A model generated the notes under the pieces. It saw only the letters and a program-made list of their open reading frames with translations. It was not told the origin of the DNA and did no database searches. Positions 50,055-61,099 of a stretch of 62,500 nucleotides of DNA are shown here, piece by piece (the first letter of the stretch is position 1; the number at the start of each line of letters is the position of its first letter). Made by a program: the position numbers and the translations under genes. Source of the stretch: Prorocentrum cordatum (taxonomy: Eukaryota; Sar; Dinophyceae; Prorocentrales; Prorocentraceae); the NCBI GenBank assembly GCA_963575745.1, contig CAUYUJ010019107.1, positions 15,001 through 77,500 on the forward strand, in the 5' to 3' direction.

Positions 50055-53000
50055 TTAGTGTCCATAAACTGCCCTTGGATACCGATGCCGATTGCTGCGG
50101 CCACCGCCTCCTGGGCGCAACCGCGCGTTTTTTTCCTTCAGACGATTGCTTAACATGCGTGCTGCTTTCTCTGCCGAGTCCGCACCTTCATTTTTTAAAA
50201 GCAAACATGTGGGATCCCCGTTCACACTCGAGACCGCGTCCCAATGGTTGCGCGCTTTCCTGGAGACCTTCGTTTTGTGCGTTTCCCCACGCATAGGTCG
50301 GAAGAGCTCTCGTACTCTCACCAGAAGACGCAATCGCGAACCGATCTTTCCTTACAAACGGGGTCCGCCCATGTCCCGTGCCTGTCGGCGGCCGCGCTGA
50401 TTGCTTTGCGTTATTAGCGAAGGGCCTTCTCGCGCAGTAATCGAGATCGCGATGATGACAACGATCGCGACCATCCTCATTCACTCATTCCCTCCTCACT
50501 GAATCACTCGGTCACTCACTTTTGGGCTCCTGAGGCCTGATTCTGGAGTTCTGTGAGCCTTCACGTTCTGCAGTTTTCATGGGACTGTGAGCGACGCTGC
50601 TCTCGACTTGCAAGTCATCAGGGACTGCAGTTTCTCGGGGAGCTCCAATTTGTTTCTGGCGCGCGGGCGCAGCTCCTTTCCGTGGCGGGCTCTCCTGTTA
50701 GCGGCAGTAGATAGAGACCCTTGTAGAACAATGGAATCGAACAGCAATGCCGCGCGACGCGGGACGCCCCGTTTTAACCTCGCTGGCCTTCGGGCCCATT
50801 GCCATGCATTGTCCTAGTGGCAGCCCGCTGAAACCTAGCGCGGCGCATGGATCTGAAAGGCCCCCCCTTCTCGACCATGTCAAAAAACGCGACGGGCGCA
50901 GAAGCCGCCGCGTCGCAAACGCGCGCGCCCCGCATGGGGAACTGATACTTCGAGGCCTTCGTCATGGGAGGACTGATACTTGCCAACGTTGATCGGAAAT
51001 CCAAACTAGGAGCCAGATCGCATTGGAGCCGGGCGCGCCCCCTGACTGCTTGGCGCCGCAAATGCGCCATGCCCCCGCAACGCGCGCCGCCGGTTGAACC
51101 AGCGACCCAATGGCTAGGCAGCAAGAACACCCGAGATCAGAACAGCCAGAATGGGGGAGTTCATGGAAAAACCTAAGACCCCCCAGTGGCGGCCGACGGC
51201 TGAGCCATCGACCCCATGGGCACAAACATCACTCGCGTCCTGAAGGATCACCAAGGAATTTACACCGTGTCCCGAATGGGCATGCCTTCGTCTGCCGCCG
51301 ACGCCAGCAAGGGGCATTTCCCTTTCCCCTGCCGCCCCTCCTGTCTTATCAAACTCTTTCTGGCCGCCGCTCTGGCCGCCGGCGCAGGGGCCGCGCGGGC
51401 CTGGTCAACGTTAGCTGCCGCAGAACTGGCGCGCTTTGGAATGCGATCGCACCCAATACTCTTTCCCGTCCTGATCAGGGCTTTCTCCCATCAGTGATTT
51501 GCCCCAGAACTTCGGCGTCTGCCAGCGCCCTACGCTGTCTATAACGCGGGGGATTGTTCAGGGGCCTTTGAACTGGCCGCGGACGCGCGCAAAGAAAACA
51601 ATTGCAAATTGCTGCTCTCTCAAGGAGCTCGCGGAGGGGCGCCTGGGATCGGCGGGGCCGGGGGTGGCCGATCGATCTCGCAAGTTGCCCTCGCCATTGT
51701 CCTTGTCCTTCTCGGGGCTGCCCAAATCGCCTCGCTGCGCCAGCCAAGAATCTTTTGCCGGCGCAGCCTCAGCCTTTGCCCCCGGCTGAACAGGCGGCGC
51801 GGCAGGGGCTTCCCGGGCCACTCACGGGGGCAGGGGCAGCCCTGCTTCTGCCCCGGGCACACTTTCCCCGGCACCACGAACTAGCATGCGACCTCCCTTT
51901 TTTCATTCGACCATCTTCGACCCCGCCGATATGTTCCATCCTGGTTGAATGTCATTACCAACGAACAAGATTGAATTTGCCGCGCCCCTGTCGCGCTCGC
52001 GTTTACAGATGGGCAAGCAACCTTTCGCGAGTGCGGAAGCTGGATCCGATCTCGCCCGCGCAAACCTCGAGCCATCCAAGTGCTGCTCTCATGATGGGCA
52101 CGCGATTCATTTGTGCGTAGAGATGCGCATGCATCGGGGCTGCCATCTCGGCAGAGGGAGCATCTCCTCCACGCGGATCACGATGGGCAGCCATCCATCC
52201 ATGATAAAAGTGGCGCAAGTCATCGCCCCGGCAGTTCTCGCCGATGGCAAAATTTAGAAGGCCCCGACAGACGTCGTTTCTATGGCGCTCTTTTCGCAGG
52301 GGCAACGAGCGCAAATAACGCGCGTGATCTCGCGCCCTGCTAACGACCACCTGTTACGCTGAGCTTTGCGCTCCGCTCAATCCATCTGCGCGGCGAAGTG
52401 CGTCTGCTGAACGGCCAGGCCCTTCCGCCGCCGCATCTCGGTGAATTGATCAATGAAGTCCGCGCAATGAGCATGTGAAGGCGTCTGAACCGCCCTGGGT
52501 CTTCGGGGACAGAAGCATCTAATGTCTGGTCCATTGCATCCCCGATCCAAGGCCGATCACCTTCCACATCTGGAGAGGAGGGGGGCGCGGCGCGCGCGGG
52601 GCGCAACTTCCAGTCGCGAAGCCCAATTGTGGGACAAGCATCAAAATCAGTTGCCCGTCCTGCCTGTCTCCATTGATCATGGGGACTTTGTTTGCGGCTG
52701 TTGGTCCATTACCCCCGCCGCCCTTCCCTGCGCCCCCCCCAACCTCTGGGCGCGTCTCCACCTCCCCCATCTCCGTCTCCGATTCGACCGGGAATGTTAA
52801 GGGGTAGGCTACAGACCCCCCCGCGGTACCGGACTGTTTTTCAGACAGACCTTCAGGCCGTGCCAGCGGGGCGACCCGGCGAGTTCCACGTTGCGCCGCC
52901 ACCGCAGGGAAGCGCGGCGCGCCATTAAGGATCTGTTCCAATCCCACAGTCTGGCCTGCAGGATGTCCGAACGCCGCAAGTTGAACCTGCCGCGCCGGCG

Positions 53001-54560
53001 CGAGCCCTTCCATCGCCGAAGGTTGAACCTGCAACGTGGGGGAGCTTCGAGGCCCATCCAGGGCGGTGCCATCGGGCGCCGCGGGCTGCCCCTGCAATGC
53101 CGAATGGCCTCCGCTCTTCGCTTCGTTAATACGGCAATGTTCTCCTCGGGTAAATGTCAATCTCGCTTGCGCCTGCTCTTGTTTGATCGCGCCTTCGCTG
53201 ATATTGTTCACTTCTTCCGTCAATTCCCCGACGGCTTCGGCGGCAGCTTGCCCCCGAAGCAACGCCCGCTGCACCGCGGCGGTCGCGCGCCCCCTGACCT
53301 GCTGCGTCGCAACAGCGGCTTGAGCTGTCCTTTTCTTACAGGGCTACTTCCAACCTCTGCTCGGAAATCCACGCTGCCTCTCCGACAGCCAAGAGATGGC
53401 ATTGCCTCTACTGTTCTTTGTCAACCATGTTCCCCTTTCTTATTCTTTCCCTGGTCCAATATCACCGATTTCGTTTCTTCTTCCATTTCTTCATGCTGCG
53501 CTCAACTTCCAGCAGGGGCGGCTGAGCCGCCTCCGAGGTCGCCAGTTGGTTCAGACGCGCCTGCTGTGCGAAAAATCGCAGGCTCTTTCTGTCGAGTTGC
53601 AACTGCCAAAGTTGGTCGTTTTTTGTCGCTCAATTTCCTGTAGTTGAGCAATCATCTGGTCGCTGCGCTGTTTTTTCTTTAGCAGCAGCATTCTCGCTGC
53701 ATCTATTTGGCCCAGCAAGAATCATGAAATGCTGACCACTATGGCGCGCCATGTCTATGCCATCTGCGCAAATAGATTTGACGCCACAATGCCCGCAAGT
53801 GCTAAAAGAAGCTCCACGCAAGGGCCGACGGCATGGACCGTTAACATTTCCTCCTCTCCCTGGGCATCGATTCTCTGCTGTCTACGGACATGACGGCCCC
53901 GGGTCCAGCACCATACCATTATCGAGATGCGACTTGACGGCGAATGGCGAGACAGACTGTTGGAGTTACGACTGCCATCAGAGGGGACCTGAGCTTGGGG
54001 CGTCTCGTGGTTTGAGTAGGTGACAAAAGTTCGCCCATCGCTCCTACCAGTTGTCCAATTACACGGAAATTCATGATTGACTTCTGCTGGGCCCCCGGTT
54101 GACGCGGAAACTTCCAGTGGCGAATCATGGCCTATACTGATGTCCCTGGCCCCCTTGGGTCGCTTTGGCATCGGCTCTTCCTCTCGGAACCAAAGCATAT
54201 GACGTCCTCCCTTTGTCGACGAGCTCACTCATTGACCTTATCGCGGATGGGTATGCGAAATCGAACAACTCGCGGCCAATATCCGCATCCTGCGCCGGTG
54301 GTCGAACCGACAACGAAGCCTTCTCGGGAGAATGGATGGGACAAATATCAATCAGCGACATGGGAACACGGCATTGGGGGGGCCGATCTGCCAAAACAGT
54401 CATCACGCTACTTCCAAAAATTTTGGTTGATACAAATTGTGCGCCTGAGTCGGTCGGCAACTTCGGCCTTATCCGCTTGCGCTTCGGCTGCAACCTCTTG
54501 CTTTCCGGCGGATAGCCATGCATTCGCCAGGAAGTTACTATCCCCAATTGTCTGGTTGTC
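50055..54560 (-). pseudogene. Long decayed minus-strand coding region, unknown
   Basis: Protein-like blocks follow in order on the minus strand: AGKQEVAAEAQADKAEVADR (about 54,500, coiled-coil-like), EEEPMPKRPKGARDISIGHD to LLLALAGIVASNLFAQMA (54,190-53,755), ARLNQLATSEAAQPPLLEVE (about 53,520), a 251-codon frame at 53,274-52,519 (EAVGELTEEVNNISEGAIKQ; LTFPVESETEMGEVE), FAIGENCRGDDLRHFYHGWM (52,350-52,003), DSWLAQRGDLGSPEKDKDNG (51,821-51,558), ARVCDAAASAPVAFFDMVEK (about 50,900) and RMLSNRLKEKNARLRP (50,333-50,055). No block has a nameable domain. The total is about 1,400 codons in one sense with ten or more frame changes. The Ala/Pro-rich linker style matches 30.5-34.5 kb, so they may be two copies of one element or gene family. 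Confidence 0.45.
52519..53274 (-). pseudogene. Longest open frame of the 50-54.6 kb region
   Basis: 251 codons. The N-terminal third is Ala/Glu/Gln-rich and predicted helical (LLRGQAAAEAVGELTEEVNN). The middle carries QVQPSAMEGLAPARQVQLAA-type Pro/Gln stretches, and the C-terminal part is Gly-rich. This could be a coiled-coil gag-like or scaffold protein. No start codon context is convincing. Confidence 0.4.
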
Positions 54561-54574
54561 GTGTAACGACATGG

Positions 54575-54795
54575 CGGTTGTGTCCGCTCAGCTGTAGTGT
54601 ATATCGCATGCGCAAGAGAAAGGGATACCACGATACGGCGACGATGCGGCACGCGCGCCCGCTTTCCTATACGACCGCAGGCCCGCGGAGCCTGCTCGAA
54701 CAACTACACAACTGCGGCCCGATACATACAATATCGGCAGCGGCGACGATCCGGCGGCGGCGGCACAAAGACAGCGGAGGAATTGTTCTAGCAAT
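54575..54795 (+). repeat. Dispersed repeat family, copy 2
   Basis: Counterpart of 29,880-30,105. Same conserved frame (CARERDTTIRRRCGTRARFP; QARGACSNN). Followed at 54,800-54,895 by CAT/CAC triplets, as copy 1 is preceded by them. Confidence 0.7.
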
Positions 54796-54899
54796 TCCAT
54801 TATGATCATCACCGCCATCATCATCACCGCCATCATCGTCAGCACCTGCATCCAGACCATCACCATCAACAGCAGCATCATCATCATCAGCAGCCGAAG

Positions 54900-55520
54900 C
54901 AACACAACTCCACCGCCGTGCCTCCTGGCACGCTGAGGCGTGCTAGAATACGATTGGGTGGACTTCTGAGCGGTGTGCAGATGCCTCCTCCCCCCCGCTT
55001 CGACGCAGACCTGCGTCGAGCCCCCGATCGCCCCCGCTCAGACGCCCAAAAGAAGTCCCGAACAGACACGAGGGAAACCCCAAGAGATCCCCAACATATT
55101 CCAAAACAACTTTCCAGCATTTCCATGAGAGGCCGAACGCGTTCAAAGATCAGCGGGTTCTACATGAGTCCTGCCTGTATCAATGTTTCTGCCAAGAAGC
55201 CGCAAAACATCATCTGCACAATTATCCTGGCGAGGGTCACAACAATCACGTATCAACTCCATGTCACGTTGGTGATGAACCTTTTTTTCAGGGGACGCTT
55301 AGGAATGCCATCGCTGTATAGAGCTGTGTGTGGAGCTCCATGTGAATCACGATTCGCATGAGATGCGTGAATGAACCCGTGTGTTTTGTGGGGACCCGGG
55401 CTCGCGGGCGGGAGGAACCCGTGCATCCTGAAGGGTGGGGGGGGGAGACTGGGAATGTATGACAGTTGGAAATGGAGCGTGGGTGGGACCGGGATTGGGA
55501 CCGTGAGTAGGAGTGGCGGT
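54900..55520. other. No gene supported
   Basis: Mixed DNA. A short plus frame (54,918-55,361) has no protein-like composition beyond 30 residues. Confidence 0.4.
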
Positions 55521-55800
55521 ATGGCTTGGGCCGAGAATGGGGGCAGGGCTGGAACTGGGCGCGGGAACGGGAGTGCGAGAGCGGGAGAGTGAGAGAGTGG
55601 GGGAGTTGGAGAGGCAGTGGGGGAGTGGGAGTTGGGGAGTGGGAGGATTGTAATGGGAGAGCGATGGGAAGAAAGAAAGAGGAGGAGGAGGGGGAGGAGG
55701 AAGAGATGGAGGAGGAGGAAGAGAGGGAGGCGGAGGAGGAGGAGGAGGAGGAGGAGGAGGAGGGGAGAAGGAACAGAAGAAAGAGGAGGAAAGAAAAAAA
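55520..55800 (+). repeat. GGGA/GGA purine array
   Basis: Irregular GGGAGTGGGAG units to 55,660, then GGA/GAA triplets to 55,800. Lies just downstream of the 3' end of the PAN-like gene. Confidence 0.85.
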
Positions 55801-55961
55801 CGCAGATAATGCTGTCGCAAGACCCCGTGGGAACGGTCTCCAGACACTCATGCCGCGAAGCGAACAGAATCGGTGAGAAGAACATCAGCCACGGGTAGCG
55901 GGAAAAAAAAAACCGCGGGAGAGTCACACGCGCTGTGCACCTGCTCAAAGGGGCGGGGCCC

Positions 55962-56630
55962 TCACGGGAGCTTCTTGGAAACGCAACTCACCCCGTAAAC
56001 CAAACATAAGAGAACTGCCGTGGTGACTGGGAAAGTAGAGGACCCCCAGGCGGACGAAGCTTCGTTGGGATTTTCTGATGACGTGGTCTCTGACGACGTG
56101 ACGCCGCTGTCGGCAGATGTAGTACTGGCGGCACAGCACGAGTCCACAGTGTAATACGATTTGAGAATCCCGCACGAGTCTGTGCTTCCGCAATAGGCCG
56201 GGCCCGAAGCAATGTCTTCATCCTCCTGAAACTGTGGCGCGCATGACGGGTGGTCATACGACTGCTTGAGGACGCAGAAGCCCTTACCCGGCTGCTTCAA
56301 TGCATCGAAAGCGAAGAAGGCGCAGCCGGTCTCGTTCAAGCAGAGCATCCTGCAATCATACGGCGTCCTGAGGTTGTCCGCGTGCGCTGTCGGGATGCCC
56401 TTGGTCGCGATCCAGGACGGCTCGCTGAAATCATAGCCGGTGGTTGCAACGATTTTCACCTCGACAGCATAACCGCAGACGTTTTCCGAGCCACCAGTGT
56501 CGTGCCCGTCCATGATGCATCCAGGGCACTGCGTCGGGCCCGATGTGATGTCCGGGGCGCCAGCGTTCAGACCGTAGAGAATGCAATTCGCATCCGAATA
56601 TCCATCCTTGACATTGTTTTCCCAACCCTC
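55962..56630 (-). CDS. PAN/apple-like Cys-rich protein, terminal exon
   Basis: Open from an apparent AG acceptor (ACACCTAG before GAGGGTTGGG, at 56,631) to TGA at 55,962, about 222 codons. It opens EGWENNVKDGYSDANCILYG, then TQCPGCIMDGHD and GGSENVCGYAVEV. The PAN/apple-like core follows: TTGYDFSEPSWIATKGIPTA, PYDCRMLCLNETGCAFFAFD and KGFCVLKQSYDHPSC, i.e. the C…C…C..F.(F/Y)…C.L pattern of a disulphide-bonded binding module. A Ser/Thr-rich linker leads to a hydrophobic C-terminus (FPVTTAVLLCLVYGVS followed by CVSKKLP), a single membrane helix or GPI signal. It is probably a secreted or surface adhesion-type protein. There are no breaks, so this is the best intact host gene part in the window. 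The family call is from the Cys pattern only. Confidence 0.65.
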   Translation of the reverse strand, partial: EGWENNVKDGYSDANCILYGLNAGAPDITSGPTQCPGCIMDGHDTGGSENVCGYAVEVKIVATTGYDFSEPSWIATKGIPTAHADNLRTPYDCRMLCLNETGCAFFAFDALKQPGKGFCVLKQSYDHPSCAPQFQEDEDIASGPAYCGSTDSCGILKSYYTVDSCCAASTTSADSGVTSSETTSSENPNEASSAWGSSTFPVTTAVLLCLVYGVSCVSKKLP

Positions 56631-56801
56631 CTAGGTGTTGGGTCCCCGTTTCGAATCCACAGCGCCACGCCCCACCTCGTACTCCTCCTCCTCCACCCCC
56701 CCTCTCATATTCCTCCTCATCCTTGTCATCATCATCATCATCATCATCATCAACAACAACAACAACAACAATCACTTTACCCGAACGCTCAGTGTTCTCA
56801 C
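56631..56801 (-). other. Probable intron of the PAN-like gene
   Basis: Starts GTGAG (from 56,801) and ends CTAG (56,631), 171 bp, filled with (GTT)n and (GAT)n microsatellite. Removing it joins …ACC CTG GCA CTG to GAG GGT TGG in phase 0. In the unspliced sequence the terminal exon frame is closed by a TAG inside this acceptor. Confidence 0.5.
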
Positions 56802-56819
56802 CAGTGCCAGGGTTTTCAT
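56802..56819 (-). CDS. Possible first exon of the PAN-like gene
   Basis: Minus-strand ATG at 56,819 gives MKTLAL before the GTGAG donor. The frame also stays open upstream (SGGIGWRR), so the true start may lie further out. Short and tentative. Confidence 0.3.
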
Positions 56820-56988
56820 GCGACGCCAGCCAATACCCCCACTTTGTGGGGGGGCAGTGCAAGCTCTACCAAATATCCACACGACTCTTCGCCACCACCC
56901 ACACCCAGCTTCCCGCCCTATGACGTTCGGACACTTCACTTCGTGGCCTGCGGACGACCGTGGCTACTACACTGGCGTGGAGTACACA

Positions 56989-57069
56989 CCCACAGAAGTT
57001 GTTAAGCCTACGTTCGTACACCCACAGAAGTTGTTAAGCCTTGTTAACCCACAGAAGTTGTTAAGCCTT
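56989..57069 (+). repeat. CCCACAGAAGTTGTTAAGCC repeat, three copies
   Basis: Identical 20-21 bp words at about 56,989, 57,020 and 57,048 with short variable spacers. Confidence 0.9.
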
Positions 57070-57129
57070 CCACAGAACATCTGCCCCTGGCAGGCGCGCG
57101 AACCCCGTTGCAAGAGCGTGCGAAAGTAG

Positions 57130-57640
57130 CTCGCGCGAGCTCATGTAACATAAATGTTGGAAAACCATTGGTTTTTTTAGGATTCGGACAGCGCGCGCGG
57201 GTAGAAATTTTGAAAAGTCGTGCAGGTGTTTTTCGAGGACCTACGGTGCGATTCGTGTGATTTTATGATGCGCGGTGCTAAAATTCTTAAGAAGCCCAAT
57301 GGTTTTTGGAGATTTCGGCGTGCGCGCGCGAAGAAAAAACGAATGTGTCCCGCATGGTATTATTTGACAGGGATGATGGCCCTGGCAGGTGCGCAACCGT
57401 TGTCGCAGAAGTTCGAAAAAGTTGCTCGCAAAAGCCCGTTTGACAGAAATGTTTAAAAAGTGTTGGGTTTCCTACGAATCCGCAAGAGCGCGCGGGATGA
57501 GATTTTGACATTTTTTTGTTGAAAAACCATTGGTTTTTTGATGTTTTTATGTTGAAATCGCTCCGAACACTAAGCTTTTGGAAGGATTTCGTCTTGCGCG
57601 CGCGAATGTCCACTTTACCTTATTTTTTACAAGGGATTCT
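57130..57640. repeat. A/T-richer diverged duplication
   Basis: Blocks AAAAACCATTGGTTTTTT, GATT(C/T)..(C/A)…CGCGCGCG and GTCGCAGAAGTTCGAAAAAG-like words occur at 57,130-57,320 and again at 57,410-57,610. Markedly lower GC than the rest of the window. Confidence 0.5.
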
Positions 57641-57844
57641 TGAAATTTGATTATATTAGAACAAGAAATGTCATTTTATAGTGTTTTTTGCAAGGGAAAA
57701 CGGATTACAACAAAACAACCGGATCTTGATCACCTCGAATTACCTGAGGCTTCCTCACGAAAATGATGAAAACGTGGCTGCGGCCTAGGCGCGGCGGGGG
57801 GGGCGCGCACCAGGGGGCCCAACAATAATTATTCTTTAGAATTA

Positions 57845-57960
57845 ATAATGTTCAACAACAACAACAACAGCAACGTCGTCATCGTCATCGTCATCATCAA
57901 CATCATCATCATCGTCGTCGTCAACATCATCGCCTTCATACTCGTCACCGCCATCCTCAC
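57845..57960 (+). repeat. (AAC)n and (CATCGT)n microsatellites
   Basis: AAC triplets at 57,855-57,868, then CATCGTC/ATCATC repeats to about 57,945. Confidence 0.9.
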
Positions 57961-57974
57961 ACATCACCGTGTCG

Positions 57975-59240
57975 CCACACTCCTCACACGTTTCGCTGGC
58001 CCAAAGGGGCTCCACCGAAGGCTCACTGGCAAAGTCCGCATGGTTTCTCGGGTCCATTGCGGCAGACGTTTCACACGTTCCGTGGCCCCATTGGCACACC
58101 CCTCACGCGCTTCGCTGACCCAAAAGGAGCCCCCCCAAACTAACTCAGCGGCAGGGTCCGCCTGGTGACTCGGCTCCATTCTGGCACACCCCTCACACGC
58201 TTCGTGGCCCAGTAGGGAGCTCCACCGAAGGCCCCAGTGGTAGGGTCCACATGCGGACTCGGGTCCATCTTGGCACACCCCTGCACGTTTTGCTGCCCCA
58301 AAGGAAGCTCCACCGAAAGCCCCAATGGCTGCACGTGACCCCTTAATTAAACGTTTCGTGGCCCAATGGGGAGCTCCGTCTGCATAGCGTCGCCTCCCTC
58401 ATATCGCTTCGCCCCGCTCACGCTTCACGAGCCGTTCCAATGTGCTAGGGCTCCCTTCCACGTTCGTAGCCCCACAAGAAACTCCACCGAAAGCGAAAGT
58501 GGCAGCCTTCGCATGGTGAGTCGGGCCCTCTCTGGCACACCACTGACAGGCTTCGTGGCCCCATGGGGAGCCACCGGAGGCTTCTGTGGCAAGGTCCGCA
58601 TGGTGACTCGGGCGCATTTCGGCACACCCCTGAAACGTGTCGTGGCCCCCCAGGGAGCTCCACCGAAGGCCCCAGTGGCAGGGTCCGCATGGTGACTCGG
58701 GCCCAGTGGGGCACAGCTCTCACACGCTTCGTGGCCCCATAGGGAGCTCCACTGAAGGCACCAGTGGCAGGGTCGGCATGGTAACTCGGGCAAATTTGGA
58801 CAGACCCCTCCCACGCTTCGTCGCACCATAGGGAGCTCCACCGAAGACCCCCTTGGCTGCGTCCGCATAGCGCCGCGGGCCCATGTCGACCCACCCCTTA
58901 CAACGTTTCTTGGCCCCATATAGAGCCCCACTGAAGGCTCCAACGGCACGGTTCACACGGCGCTTCGGGCGCATGTCGATACACCTCTCAAACGTTTCGT
59001 AGAATCCCGAGGTGCTCAACTGAAAGCTCCACTGGCAGGGTTCGCATGGTCACTCTGGTCCATGTCAGAACACCTCCTACACGTTCCCTAGCCCCAAAGG
59101 AGCTCCACCGAAGGCCCCAGTGGCAGGGTCAGCACGGCAACTCGGGTTCATTTTAGCGCACCCTTCACACGTTTCGCTGCCCCTTAGGGAGCTCCACCGA
59201 AGGGTCCAGTGGCAAGGTCCGCATGTTGACTCAGAACCAG
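57975..59240 (+). repeat. ~89-bp tandem array, about 14 copies
   Basis: Units share GCTTCGTGGCCCCATAGGGA, GCTCCACCGAAGGC, CAGTGGCAGGGTCCGCATGG and GACTCGGGCCCAT. Landmark GGGAGC(T)CC falls at about 58,566, 58,653, 58,742, 58,831, 58,921, 59,010, 59,099 and 59,187. Because 89 is not divisible by three the open frames drift. No gene called. Confidence 0.95.
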
Positions 59241-59249
59241 CTTGGCATC

Positions 59250-59640
59250 TTTGCAGTGGTGCTGTTTGTAGTCGCCACTCGTGTACCAAGGGCTGGGTTC
59301 TTCGCCAGGCTAATTTGACCCTTGCGCGCAACGCTCGTTACCCACCCCACCCCCACCCCACTGCGCCACGGCATCGCTCCAACATGTTCACCCGGCCCCC
59401 TCGTAACTTCGGTTGCCACGTGAAACCAAACATGCTTGTTAAGAACACGGTGCGTGTGAGCATTGCGACTTCTGCGGTATGCGCACGCGTGGGTGTTTCG
59501 GCAGTGTGGTGTCCACGCGCCTGTGTTGTCGACAACCCTGTGTTGCACGCGATCACCTGGAGTCTACATAAGCAGCGTGGTTCAGGTGTACACAAACTGT
59601 CTGGTGCACGCTGGGAATTAGCGCTGAACAAACACCCAAT
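59250..59640. other. No gene supported
   Basis: Single-copy-looking DNA between two satellites. Open frames exist on both strands (up to 174 codons, mostly repeat-derived). Nothing recognised. Confidence 0.4.
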
Positions 59641-60290
59641 GTAGTGTACATTCACGTAGTGGCATGGGCATTAGAGGTGGTGTGTACATACAAGCTATAC
59701 ACATGTTGGCGCTCAAATGTCGTTGTGCACGCAAGCAATATGCACAGGCAGCCAAATAAGCACACAAGCAACATTGTGCATACGCGCCTGTTGTGCACAC
59801 AGATGCTGCATTGAACACTGACGATCTGGTGCACACAAATCGCTGGGGTATACAAGGGCACCGCGGTGTACACAAACACTGTGGTGCACGAAGACATTGA
59901 AGCGCGCGCAGGCACCGCGGTGGACACAAATCACTGCACTGTACACAGGGAGCATGGTGTGCACAGGCGTTATGATTACATTAACACTGTTGTGTGCGCA
60001 AGCGCAGTGGCATAGGTATCCGCTGTGATGCGGAAAGATAGACACTGCACGGGCGAACATACAGCGCAATGCACCCAGCGCACTTCAACGTGGTCGTTCT
60101 GGCATGTTGGTGCACGCATGGAGCGTTTACAGGAAGCCCGCGGTGCACACGGACAGTGAAACCACGCGCACCTGTTGCGCACACAATCGCAACAGGCACT
60201 GCAGCGTACGCAGGCAGTGAGGTGCACTTAGGCACTGTGCTGTACCCAAGCACTGTGGTGCACACAGGAACGGCACTGCAAATAGCCATT
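59640..60290 (+). repeat. ~24-bp GTGCACACA minisatellite
   Basis: Irregular units of GTGTACACA(A/C)(A/G)CACTGTGGTGCAC over about 650 bp. Explains the Cys/Val/His-rich minus-strand frames. Confidence 0.85.
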
Positions 60291-60544
60291 GCGATGTATG
60301 TGTGCCTTTGCATTTGGGGCGTGGGCTTTTGGCCAGCGATCGCGCGTGCGCACCCGAAGATGCGTTGACCGCGTTTCGTACGTGGACACGTTACGACTGG
60401 CTTGCGCAGTCAGTCACAACGACTGATCGCTATGGCCGTTGCTGGGGCCAGCTGCCAGCTGCCGCGCCGCCCCATTGGCCACCCTCTGGGCCGCCGATAG
60501 CAAAAACATAACTATCTGCGCATGTGTGTGCATGCCTCCGCATC

Positions 60545-60598
60545 CCCGTTGGCTCAAGCCCTGGCTCACGCCTTTGGCTCAATCCGCTCTGGGTCAAG
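60545..60598 (+). other. Four tandem relics of the dinoflagellate spliced leader
   Basis: TTGGCTCAAG (60,549-60,558), CTGGCTCACG (60,561-60,570), TTTGGCTCAAT (60,573-60,583) and CTGGGTCAAG (60,589-60,598), each preceded by CC. The leader added to all dinoflagellate mRNAs ends TTTTGGCTCAAG. Retroposed cDNAs keep a truncated copy, and repeated cycles stack them. The match is imperfect in three of four. Confidence 0.55.
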
Positions 60599-60599
60599 C

Positions 60600-61026
60600 C
60601 GCCGGCTGCCAGGAGGCTGATCCCTGTTCAGTTCCGTACCCGTCTTATCCAAATGCACCACTACCGGACGACTTTCAGATTCGCACCTGCTGCTGTACCA
60701 TCTAAGCAGTGGTCCTCACGGCCTTCGCTTCGGCGTTCATCTCGATTGTGGCGTTCTCCGTCTCATACTTGGACTCGCAGTCCGCGGTTTGTTGGGGCCA
60801 CGTCAACTACGTCGACAGGGCGGTTTCCGAATTCATGCCAGGGGAGCCGCGCCACGAGCGCCGCGGAGCCTTGCCAGAGGCGGTTCAGGGCGACGAGCCC
60901 ATGGAGGCTTTCTGCAACGTGACGCCGTTGCAGAAGGCCTCCATGTCACACTGCGTCGTTCCGCTGCGTCCCCTGGGGCCCCCTACCCGCTCTTGGCCAC
61001 CCTCCCCCGGTCTACCGCCTCACTGA
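60600..61026 (+). CDS. Candidate retrogene behind the leader relics, one TM segment
   Basis: One frame carries SVPYPSYPNAPLPDDFQIRT, a TAA at 60,703-60,705, then VVLTAFASAFISIVAFSVSY (membrane helix), SAVCWGHVNYVDRAVSEFMP and EPRHERRGALPEAVQGDEPM, ending at TGA about 61,026. The residue mix is convincing for a protein. The stop just before the helix, or a start inside, needs explaining. No family recognised. It lies 2-100 bp after the spliced-leader relics, as expected for a reinserted cDNA. Confidence 0.4.
60900..60945. repeat. Hairpin, 20-bp arms
   Basis: CATGGAGGCTTTCTGCAACG and CGTTGCAGAAGGCCTCCATG are inverted copies with one mismatch around a 6-base loop, within the candidate coding sequence. 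Confidence 0.85.
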
Positions 61027-61099
61027 AGGGGCCCAGGGACACACGAAGAAATGCACAGACGAATCCCAGGATGCCCCATATCTTCTGGCATTCTCTGGA

